Origin: Syntrophaceae bacterium UBA5744
Lineage (GTDB): Bacteria > Desulfobacterota > Syntrophia > Syntrophales > UBA2192
DNA length: 15,678 nucleotides
Assembly: GCA_002419215.1 (NCBI GenBank)
Contig: DIFQ01000072.1
Coordinates: 162 to 15,839, forward strand
Reading direction: 5' to 3'
A program made the translations under genes and the position numbers. Of the stretch, positions 6,611 through 14,321 are shown in pieces. Position 1 is the first letter of the stretch, and each line of letters opens with the position of its first letter. The notes under the pieces are model-generated. The model did not search any database. It was not told the origin of the DNA and was given only the letters and a program-made list of their open reading frames with translations.

Positions 6611-7783
6611 CTATTTATGCGAGGCGTCGCAGGCCTTGATGGCTTCGACGGCCCTGTCCCGGCACGTTAACCCGCAGCCCTCGACGTTGAACCTCGGTGT
6701 TTTCGCTATGAGCCGTTCGTTGCAGGTCCTGAGGCAGCTGATGTAGGACTCGACGACACCCCTTCCGCAGCCCGCGCGTGCCTGGCTCTTCCCATCCGGC
6801 AGTGCGCCGTTGATCACGTAGCCGTAGCAGCCCCGGGGATCGAGGGCACATCCCGAGTACGAGGACGTGCAGTTCTTCTTCACGAAGGGCTCCCGCATGG
6901 CTGTGCATTTCCTGTAGTACTCGCCGCGCAGGGCCTTGCAGTCAACGCCCTGCCCGTCAGGCCTTGCTTCGGACGGTGGGGCAATCGTTCCGCCGCCGGC
7001 CCCGGCCCCGCCACCGGGAGGAGCTCCCCACGGCCCCGGCGGGCTCCCTGTGGAAGGACCGTTGGGAGGCACTTCCAGCGGGCGTCCCTCCGGCGTTCGC
7101 TGAACCGCGCCGATCAGACATCTTCCCTGGGCATCGCAACGCCAGCTCGGGCAATTCCGGTTCGTCCAGGCCCTGGCATCGGGCTCGCCGAGGAACCCCT
7201 CGCCCCAGACATGGTAATCGATCCGGTTGGGATATTGAGTCAGACTGACGCCCCCGTGCTTCTTGCTGCAGACTACAGCCCAGTTGCCACCCGTTCTGGG
7301 ACCTGAAGCCGCGGCGCCCGTCGGGGTGCATAGCCATCCCGGATAGTATTGGTTCACCCAGGCCCGCGCATCGGGTTCCCCTAAAAAGCTCTCCCGGATC
7401 AGAATGTGTTTAGTCGAATCGTAAGTCTTCCCGAGATAGACGACGAGATCGTTTCGACCGCAGAAAACCTTCCATTCTCCGCCCTGGCCCGGTGCGGGGG
7501 CCGTTGCGCAGGCGCCGCCTGCGTCGCAGCGCCACCGGGGGCAGTTGCCGTTGATCCAGTCGTAGGCCTCCCTCGGCCCCTGGAAGGGGCCGGCCATGAG
7601 CTTCCGGCCCGTGATCAGATGTTCGCCGTAGGTGACCTCGCCGCTGCGGGGCTCGCAGAAGGCGTACCACTTGTTTCCCGCGGGAACTGACTCGCGGGGT
7701 CCCGGGATAAAAAAGAAGAGCACAAGGCACAGGACAGCCGCAAGGACCCGTCTTTTCACTGAGCAATTCCGGGTATCTGTCAT
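6611..7783 (-). CDS. Secreted protein with three Trp/Cys domains and a Cys-rich C-terminus
   Basis: Not a family I can name. The product is 390 aa. A signal peptide (basic VKRR then AAVLCLVLFFFI, about residues 1-35) sends it across the inner membrane. Three related domains follow at about 38-94, 103-155 and 166-223, each with W-x-x-x-C near the start and G-x-x-x-A-x-x-W ... P-x-W-x-C at the end. Then come a Gly/Pro-rich linker (240-280) and a domain with 11 cysteines in about 110 residues (281-390), probably disulfide-bonded. The ATG at 7783 is chosen over an upstream in-frame start at 7825 because GGAGGAGGA precedes it and the signal peptide begins there. The three-domain block is duplicated in the tail of the RHS protein encoded 81 bp upstream. 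Likely last gene of that operon. Confidence 0.85.
   Translation of the reverse strand: MTDTRNCSVKRRVLAAVLCLVLFFFIPGPRESVPAGNKWYAFCEPRSGEVTYGEHLITGRKLMAGPFQGPREAYDWINGNCPRWRCDAGGACATAPAPGQGGEWKVFCGRNDLVVYLGKTYDSTKHILIRESFLGEPDARAWVNQYYPGWLCTPTGAAASGPRTGGNWAVVCSKKHGGVSLTQYPNRIDYHVWGEGFLGEPDARAWTNRNCPSWRCDAQGRCLIGAVQRTPEGRPLEVPPNGPSTGSPPGPWGAPPGGGAGAGGGTIAPPSEARPDGQGVDCKALRGEYYRKCTAMREPFVKKNCTSSYSGCALDPRGCYGYVINGALPDGKSQARAGCGRGVVESYISCLRTCNERLIAKTPRFNVEGCGLTCRDRAVEAIKACDASHK
7064..7672 (-). repeat. Duplicated Trp/Cys triple-domain block, downstream gene copy
   Basis: This part of the 390-aa protein is a paralogue of 8444-9058 in the RHS gene. In the first domain 49 of 56 residues are identical; in the third about 41 of 59. 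The DNA at 7518-7561 (44 nt) is identical to 8904-8947. Similarity stops right after the shared GRPLE-PP motif. Confidence 0.9.
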
Positions 7784-7864
7784 GGTACTTCCTCCTCCTG
7801 CAATGGGCTCACCGGGAACGGGCATGGATCTACCCCGATGCCCCTGCTGACCCGCCAGAACGCA

Positions 7865-10800
7865 TCAGCGTCCCCACGTGCCCGTGCAGCTTGCCGTGCC
7901 GGTATTGATCCCGCAGGAAATGGTGCCGCTGCCCGAGGGACCCGATGCGCCGGGCTTCAGGTTGCCTCTCAGGGTGCAGGATTTCAATTCTGTGTAGCAG
8001 ATGCTTTCACGGTATATATAGCATTCCGCCGTCGCGTTCAGCTGACCCGAGGGGTCGACCCGCCCTTTGATGCGGTAAATGTAGGATTGGAGGTAATTGT
8101 AAAATTGACCGTCGACCGTCCCGTCGGCCTGGACCGTCATCTTGACAGGCCCTCCGAGCAAGAGACCGTTACAACTGACGGTCTTTTTTGTTCCCCTCGG
8201 ATCCTTGACCGTCCCGTTTGGGGCATCCCACTCACCGGAAAAGGAGCCCACCGGGTACTTGGACGCCGTGCCGCCCGGTTTCGGTGAGGGAGCGGAGGGG
8301 GTGCTCACCGGGGGTTTGGGGCCTTCCGGCCGTTTGCCAGTTGTTGTTTCCCTTCCGGCCGGCGCACCCTGCCGGGTCGACTCCTGCACCCCTCTTGAAA
8401 ACCCTTCCCCAAAACGGCGCCACCAGTTGGCAAATTCCGACTCCGGAGGCGTTTCCAGCGGGCGCCCTTCCGAACGCTGCGCCACGCCAGCCAGGCAGCG
8501 GCCCTCTGAGTTGCAGCGCCAGCTGGGGCAGTTCCGGTCGGTCCAGAGCCTCGCGTCGGGCTCGCCCATGAATCCCTGGCCCAGGATGAAAGACTCGATG
8601 CTGTCGGGCTGACGGGTGAGGGAGACGCCACCGTGTCTCTTGCTGCAGACGACGGCCCAGCTCCCGCCCATCCCCGGCTTCCCCGTCGGGCCTGGCGATC
8701 TGGGTGACCCGTCGGCCGCGCATTGCCAGCCCGGGTAGGTACGGCTTGCCCACTCCCTCGCGTCGGGCTCGCCGAGAAAACCCTCCTGGACGAGGATGTA
8801 TCTGACGGCATCATGCGTCTTGCCGACAGTGATCGTCCCGTCCTGCCTCCCGCAGAGGACTTTCCATTCGCCGCCCCGGGCCGGGATCGCCGCGCATGCG
8901 CCTCCTGCGTCGCAGCGCCACCGGGGGCAGTTGCCGTTGATCCAGTCATAGGCCGTCCTCGGTCCGGGGAAGGGGCCGGCCATGATCTTGCGGCCCGTGG
9001 GCAGCTGCTCGCCGTAGGTCACCTCGCCGCTCCGGGGGTCGCAGTAGGCGTACCACTTGTATTCCGCGGGGCCTGCCTGGGGCACCCGGCCGCGGTCTCC
9101 CGAGCTTGTGATCGGCGGCTGGTAAAGCGGCGCCGACCAGTCCTCCTCGCAGGTCACCGTGGCCGAGCCGTAGACCTCGGCAAAGATGTACTTGGCCCAC
9201 ACGATGAATTTCCCCGCTTTCTCGCACTTGAACGAGTTGCCGGGCCCGGGGTCCCAGGACAGATCCCCCCGGCTCGGCGCGCTCTGCTTGGCGTTCTTGC
9301 TGACCAGCGTCACCTCGAAGCTCACCTCTTGTCCGATCTGCAGTGTCTTGCGGGGCGGTTCCAGGTACAGGTACTTGGGGACGTCCCGCGTGATCCAGTA
9401 GCCGACCGTTGTCCCGGCGCCGACCGACTGCCCGGCCTCGGGTGCCTGCTCGCAGACCAGACCCACGGCGAGGTCGCTCGCCCTGTTGCCCTCGTTGCGC
9501 GGGGTGAGCCCGGCGTCCCTGATTGCCCGGATCGCCTCGTTCTCCTCCATCCCGACCACGTTGGGCACGATGTTCGCCCTTGTCCCGACCTGGACCTGGG
9601 CCGCGGCCTCGGCATCGACTTTTCCTCCCGCCTCGTCCGTGGCCGTGACGGTTGCGCGGTTCTCGTAGAGCCCCGTCCCTTTCAGTTCGACGGTGCACTC
9701 GTAGACCCACTTCTCGTCCGTGTCGAGGATGCCGTTTCTATTCTTGTCGCCGCTCGTGAGCTTCAGCTTGCCGGGGCAGGCCGAATCACTGGGCCTGACA
9801 TTGCCGAGCTTGCTCTTGCCCGTGTTGGTCACTTCGATGGTGAAGGTCACCTGGTCGCCGTCGGTGACCTGCGAGGCGCTCGGCTTTTTCGTGAGACCGA
9901 TCCCGGACGGCAGGACGTCCTTGATCAGGAGCTTTGCCTTGCCCATCTGGGCATCGGCGGCGGCATTTCCGACGGTGACCTCGATCTCGAGGTTCACTTC
10001 TTCCGTCCCCTCCGCAAGATCGTCCTTGTTGATCGGGATGGAGATCGACTTGTCGTTGCGATCGTTATCCTCCCAGACGACGCGGTCAATTCCCGGTTTG
10101 TTGTAGTCGCCCTCTCCCGGGTCCTTGCCCGCCGTGGCCGTCCCGTCCTTGACATGGATCTGCGCGATGACCTTCCCTTTGCCGGCGCCGCTGCGTTTTA
10201 CCTTGATGTTGGCATAGCCCGCATCCTCCCTGACCTCGTAAGTCTTATGGGAGAATGAGATGACGTCCTTGGACAGTGGCGGAGCGGTTCCTGCGTCGAT
10301 GCACTCGACGGTGGCGGATCCCTGGGCTCCCGTGTGCTCGGGCGGTGGCTTGGCGCCGCCTATGTATTTTCTGTAGTCGGCATCCGCCTGCCGATCGAGA
10401 ACATAGTCACTGATGTAACGGGCCCAGATCAGGAACTTGCCCTTCTTTTCGCACACAAAGGGATTTTTCGTTTCTACATAATTTACCGGCACGGTGTCAT
10501 AAGCGGCATACCATTTCGCGTAATCTGTAACGTCATGTGTCGTAACAAGATGAGTTTGCGGAACCTCTTTTACAATCGCCTTGACCGTTATTTCGAATTT
10601 GAACTTCTGAACTTGTCCGACTTGCAAGGTCGCGGCAGGCGGGGAAACCTTTGTGCCTACTACCTCGTGTTTCTGGTTCTCTGCGTAAACCTGTTTGGAG
10701 AAGGTCACATTGACCCCAATGGCTTTACCAGACAGGAGGCGCTCCCAAGCGTTCGGCTTGGGCTTTATCGTTCCAGATCCCGGAAAACCTAAGTCGTGAG

Positions 10801-13800
10801 GCCGTTGATAACCCGGCGGTACTTGTATAACGGGCGTCCTCGATGTCGGTGTGAACCAGTCACCTGGTGCTTGAACGATATTATACTCTGGAAACGTGAC
10901 CCATGGATCCTTGTCCAGACTGCCTGACACAGAGCCACCGCCTAGAGGACCCACCAGGGGTTTTCCCATGGACCCATCTAAACTGATCGAAGGGCCTTCA
11001 TAGGATTTATAAGGGTCATCAGATGTCGTCTGACTCACGGTTCCGCTGACTCCCGCGCTTAAACCGTAATTGATCCCTGGTCCGCCCGAGACGTATATTC
11101 CGTTTCGTGGGTCATTCGGACCAAACCTCACGTAAGAAACACTCACCTTCCCACCCACAGGAACAGGAACATACGGAATAAATGTCCCTCCAAAGACAGA
11201 AAAAGACCATCCACCTGCCTTTTGCTTGAGTCCGAAGAGATCCACAAAATTCAGGGGATCGTTTCCGGCGTAGGCATACAGGTTCGACCCGCCGTTGAAA
11301 CGGATCGGGTCCGGATTGATGAAGCGGCCCGTGGCGGGGTCGTAGAAGCGGGCGCGGATGTGATACAGCCGCGCATCGGGGTCCCAGTCCCGTCCGTTGA
11401 AGATCTGGCGGCTGAGCGGCACGCCCGCAGGCCGCTCGATCTCCCCAAAGGGGCTCAACTCGTACTCCTCGACGGGCCGGCCGTCGGCCCCGTAGACCCT
11501 GCGTACTGTGTCGTTGAGGCCCAAAAGCTGAACATACAGCTTCCCGTCTCGCGTGAAGGACAGGGGTTCGTCGATGCCCGGCCCGTGGATGTACCTTGCC
11601 TGGAGGGCCGTGCCCCCGTATTCGGCGATGATGTCTTCCTTGTCGTAGAGATATTCTGCGCGGCTGCCGTTCATGTCCCGCGCAGCGAGGCGCCCAAAGG
11701 GGTCGTACTCATAGCGGACGGCCTTGCCGGGGGCCTTCACGCCGGACAGTCGGCCCAGGCCGTCGAACTCGTAGGCAAAACCGTCGGAGCGGCTGACCGG
11801 CTGACCGTCGGCGTCGTAGCGATACGTCACGGGGCCATCGGACAGAAGCTCGTTCATCTTCCCGTAGGCCATCCGCTTCTGCGTGGCGGCAGTCCTCCGG
11901 GCGATGCGGTTCCCCATCCTGTCGTAACCAAAGGTCTCCTCCAAACCGTCTGGTCTCATCACCCGGATGAGCCTTCCCGCCGCATCGTACCCGTAGTAGC
12001 GGATGGACTCGTTCTCCCGGTGGGAGACGATCCGGCCAGATTTGTCGCGCAGGACGCTGATGAAGTGGATCGTCTTCCCCTCCCTGTCCCGGTAGTGGAT
12101 GGAGGCGAGGGCCCCGGCACGGTCGTAGCCGAAGAGGCAGGAGATCCCGTTGGGGTATTCGCGCTTAATGAGCCTCCCCGCCGGGTCGTATTCGTATCGG
12201 TAGGTCTCCCCGGCGGGCCCCGTGATCCGGGAGAGAGAGCCGCGGCGGTCGTACTCGTAGAGCGTCCTCTTGCCCTCGGGGTCGATGAGGGCCGTTCGCT
12301 GCCCGTTGTCGTTGTACTCGTACCGGGTTGATCGGCCCTTGGCGTCCCGGATCTCGGCCGTCTCGCCGAAGCGGTCGTAGCGGATCTCGAAGGCCGAGTG
12401 CGCGTTGGCGGCCTTCGTCATCTGACCCGCCGCGTCGTATTGCCACTCGGTGAACCCGCAGGGGTAGCTCTGCCTGATCACCCTGCCCAGTTTGTCGTAA
12501 GTGTACTCGACGGCCTGCCCGCGATGATTGGTCTCCCGGACGATGCGGCCGAGGGCATCGAGTTGGGTGTACTCCGCAGTGCCGTTGGGGAAGGTCAGGG
12601 CGTAGGGCAGGCCCCTCCTGTAGTCGTAGCGGTAGGCATTTCCGTTTGCATCGGTGAAGGTGCGCAGCAGCCCCTCGCCGGACAGGGTAAACTGGAGCCG
12701 GTTCCCTGCGCCGTCGGTGATGGCGCTGAGCCTGCCGTAGGGGTCGTAGCTCCAGCGCGTTGTCCGTCCCTCGCCATCCTGCTGGAGGATCGGCCTGCCC
12801 GGGATGTCGCTCTGCCGCGAAACCGACCGCCCCTCGGCATCGGTCATCCTCGAAACCCGGCCCAGGGCATCCCGCTCGATCGAGAGGGACCCTGTCAGGC
12901 CCTCGACCCGGTCGATGAACCCGAGGCGGTCGTAACGGTAACGTGTCAGGGTGACCCCGTCGCGAAGGACCTCCGTGATCCGTCCATGCCGGTCGCGCCG
13001 CACTTTGGTGACGACGCCCCAGGGGTCGACGTGGCTCTCCAGGAAGCCCGACAGGTCATATGTAAGGATGTTCCCGGTGCCCCGCGGGTCGGTGACGGTA
13101 AGCTTCAGACCGTCCGGGGAGTGGCGGTACGTGGTGCGGTTTCCCAGGGCATCGTCGTAGGCTTCGAGGATGCCCTCCGCGGTATAGCGCCAGCGCTCTT
13201 CCTTGCCCTCGGGCCCCTGCGAGGCGACGAGGCGCCCGTCGCGGTCGAACTTCAGGGCCGTCCTGTTCTGCAGCCCGTCCACCAGGGCCCGCTCGGCCCC
13301 GGCCGCGCGGGTCTCCGTCGCCCCGAGAAACTGACCGGACTCGTTGTAGACTTCCTGCCGGAAGTCTCCCGCCGCGCCTCCCGCAACCGCGAGGTAGCGA
13401 TAGGACAATGCCGAGCCGTCCTCCCTTCGCATTCCGGACAGAAGACCCTTTTGGTAAGTGAACATCACGTCGAATCCCCCGGGGATCCTCATCCTGGTGA
13501 GGATCCCGGTTGCGTCGTAGGCGTAGACATGATCCTGCGCGGCCTTACCGGATTTCTTTATGAGCCTTCCCCGGGCGTCGTACTGATAGTCCACGCGAAG
13601 CCCCGTTCCCTCGACCGCCGCAATCCTTCCATTTTTCCACTGCACGGTGAGCTTCTTGCCGAAGGAGCCCCCGATGGACAGAGGCGCAATCCCGTTTCGG
13701 TCCCTGCGGACGGTCAGGAGGTTGCCCGCCAGGTCCCGCTTCGTGAGCAGGTAGCCCTTGGCATTGAACTCCCAGCGCTCGCCGTTGCCGAGCCGGAGCT

Positions 13801-14260
13801 GATAGCCGCCCTCCGCGGTCGGCGCCAACACGAGGCCGTCGCTCTCGCCCGGCCGGACGGCGCGGTAGTTTTTGCCCTCCCGAGGCGCGTACTGCTCTTC
13901 CCGGCCGTCGCCCATGACGACGATCAGTTTCCCGTCCGGACGCTTCTCGACCCGGATGTCGATAGGGTCGGCCGTCCAACCTTTCCCGAAGTAGCCCGTG
14001 CGGCCGCTCCGGCTGTTGTACGAGCGGTCGAGATACGGGCGCATCTCGAGGCTGCAGGCCATTTCGATGTCCCGCGCGGCCAGAAATAGATTGCCGGCAA
14101 AGCCGGAGTCGGGGCCGAGTCGAAGGGGGATTGCAGGGGAGGGGGTCCCCTGGTTTGAAGGCTGGCAGGGAGTAGTTGCCGGCAGTGCCGTCAGGATCAG
14201 GATACAGGCGAGGATGGAGAGCCTGCGCGATCGCGATGTGAGCCGACTTCGATACTGCAT
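7865..14260 (-). CDS. Giant exported RHS/YD-repeat protein with a long modular tail
   Basis: A 2131-aa protein. A signal peptide (about 1-32) implies Sec export. A DUF6531-like start (RSYNSRSGRTGYFGKGWT, near 65-85) and many YD repeats (G-x-x-x-x-x-x-Y-x-Y-D type, about 130-935) build the usual RHS shell, closed by the RHS-associated core at 937-1013 (PFGE.., ARFYDPATGRFINPDPI, NLYAYAGNDPLNFVDLFGL). The tail, in order: Gly/Ser-rich region (1014-1130), Ig-like segment (1213-1320), Calx-beta-like (1333-1447), DUF11-like (1450-1550), PASTA-like (1560-1625), second Ig-like (1640-1704), three Trp/Cys domains (1735-1922), Pro-rich linker, and a beta-rich end with six Cys (2000-2131). No toxin domain is recognised. 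The ATG at 14260 follows GGAGGTGGGGAG; the frame is open further upstream to 14491 but that part overlaps the PDZ-TPR gene. Confidence 0.93.
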   Translation of the reverse strand: MQYRSRLTSRSRRLSILACILILTALPATTPCQPSNQGTPSPAIPLRLGPDSGFAGNLFLAARDIEMACSLEMRPYLDRSYNSRSGRTGYFGKGWTADPIDIRVEKRPDGKLIVVMGDGREEQYAPREGKNYRAVRPGESDGLVLAPTAEGGYQLRLGNGERWEFNAKGYLLTKRDLAGNLLTVRRDRNGIAPLSIGGSFGKKLTVQWKNGRIAAVEGTGLRVDYQYDARGRLIKKSGKAAQDHVYAYDATGILTRMRIPGGFDVMFTYQKGLLSGMRREDGSALSYRYLAVAGGAAGDFRQEVYNESGQFLGATETRAAGAERALVDGLQNRTALKFDRDGRLVASQGPEGKEERWRYTAEGILEAYDDALGNRTTYRHSPDGLKLTVTDPRGTGNILTYDLSGFLESHVDPWGVVTKVRRDRHGRITEVLRDGVTLTRYRYDRLGFIDRVEGLTGSLSIERDALGRVSRMTDAEGRSVSRQSDIPGRPILQQDGEGRTTRWSYDPYGRLSAITDGAGNRLQFTLSGEGLLRTFTDANGNAYRYDYRRGLPYALTFPNGTAEYTQLDALGRIVRETNHRGQAVEYTYDKLGRVIRQSYPCGFTEWQYDAAGQMTKAANAHSAFEIRYDRFGETAEIRDAKGRSTRYEYNDNGQRTALIDPEGKRTLYEYDRRGSLSRITGPAGETYRYEYDPAGRLIKREYPNGISCLFGYDRAGALASIHYRDREGKTIHFISVLRDKSGRIVSHRENESIRYYGYDAAGRLIRVMRPDGLEETFGYDRMGNRIARRTAATQKRMAYGKMNELLSDGPVTYRYDADGQPVSRSDGFAYEFDGLGRLSGVKAPGKAVRYEYDPFGRLAARDMNGSRAEYLYDKEDIIAEYGGTALQARYIHGPGIDEPLSFTRDGKLYVQLLGLNDTVRRVYGADGRPVEEYELSPFGEIERPAGVPLSRQIFNGRDWDPDARLYHIRARFYDPATGRFINPDPIRFNGGSNLYAYAGNDPLNFVDLFGLKQKAGGWSFSVFGGTFIPYVPVPVGGKVSVSYVRFGPNDPRNGIYVSGGPGINYGLSAGVSGTVSQTTSDDPYKSYEGPSISLDGSMGKPLVGPLGGGSVSGSLDKDPWVTFPEYNIVQAPGDWFTPTSRTPVIQVPPGYQRPHDLGFPGSGTIKPKPNAWERLLSGKAIGVNVTFSKQVYAENQKHEVVGTKVSPPAATLQVGQVQKFKFEITVKAIVKEVPQTHLVTTHDVTDYAKWYAAYDTVPVNYVETKNPFVCEKKGKFLIWARYISDYVLDRQADADYRKYIGGAKPPPEHTGAQGSATVECIDAGTAPPLSKDVISFSHKTYEVREDAGYANIKVKRSGAGKGKVIAQIHVKDGTATAGKDPGEGDYNKPGIDRVVWEDNDRNDKSISIPINKDDLAEGTEEVNLEIEVTVGNAAADAQMGKAKLLIKDVLPSGIGLTKKPSASQVTDGDQVTFTIEVTNTGKSKLGNVRPSDSACPGKLKLTSGDKNRNGILDTDEKWVYECTVELKGTGLYENRATVTATDEAGGKVDAEAAAQVQVGTRANIVPNVVGMEENEAIRAIRDAGLTPRNEGNRASDLAVGLVCEQAPEAGQSVGAGTTVGYWITRDVPKYLYLEPPRKTLQIGQEVSFEVTLVSKNAKQSAPSRGDLSWDPGPGNSFKCEKAGKFIVWAKYIFAEVYGSATVTCEEDWSAPLYQPPITSSGDRGRVPQAGPAEYKWYAYCDPRSGEVTYGEQLPTGRKIMAGPFPGPRTAYDWINGNCPRWRCDAGGACAAIPARGGEWKVLCGRQDGTITVGKTHDAVRYILVQEGFLGEPDAREWASRTYPGWQCAADGSPRSPGPTGKPGMGGSWAVVCSKRHGGVSLTRQPDSIESFILGQGFMGEPDARLWTDRNCPSWRCNSEGRCLAGVAQRSEGRPLETPPESEFANWWRRFGEGFSRGVQESTRQGAPAGRETTTGKRPEGPKPPVSTPSAPSPKPGGTASKYPVGSFSGEWDAPNGTVKDPRGTKKTVSCNGLLLGGPVKMTVQADGTVDGQFYNYLQSYIYRIKGRVDPSGQLNATAECYIYRESICYTELKSCTLRGNLKPGASGPSGSGTISCGINTGTASCTGTWGR
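8444..9058 (-). repeat. Duplicated Trp/Cys triple-domain block, RHS tail copy
   Basis: Encodes RHS residues of about 1735-1939, three tandem domains of 50-60 aa with conserved Trp, Cys and G-E-P-D-A-R or G-P-R-x-A-Y motifs, ending at GRPLETPP. It is the paralogue of 7064-7672 in the next gene. The 44-nt identical stretch lies at 8904-8947. The second domain differs in having Tyr-Pro where the others have Cys-Pro. Confidence 0.9.
10370..11250. other. AT-richer segment encoding the first part of the RHS tail
   Basis: Hand counts of 60-bp blocks give GC of about 67% in the RHS core (11281-11340) and 65% at 10261-10320, but 45% at 11161-11220, 47% at 10981-11040, 48% at 10861-10920, 40% at 10561-10620 and 42% at 10441-10500. 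One block (10621-10680) is 57%. The right-hand change coincides with the end of the RHS core at about 11222. This is the pattern expected when a tail module of different origin has been joined to the shell. Confidence 0.7.
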
Positions 14261-14321
14261 CTCCCCACCTCCGTTGCTGCCTGTAGGCGGCAGCTGTGTC
14301 CAGGTCATCCCACGCGTCGTC

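Noticed and set aside
6611..7783. The 390-aa gene as an immunity protein for the RHS protein
   Set aside because: It is exported, large and shares carrier domains with the RHS tail instead of resembling a small cognate immunity protein; not excluded but unsupported.
8723..14089. Long plus-strand frames of 511, 369 and 563 codons opposite the RHS gene
   Set aside because: They mirror the codon structure of the RHS repeats, show no recognisable domains or ribosome binding sites, and are explained by GC bias.
7865..14260. RHS protein as a type VI secretion effector
   Set aside because: No PAAR or N-terminal transmembrane/chaperone-binding region; it has a Sec-type signal peptide and no VgrG or Eag gene nearby.
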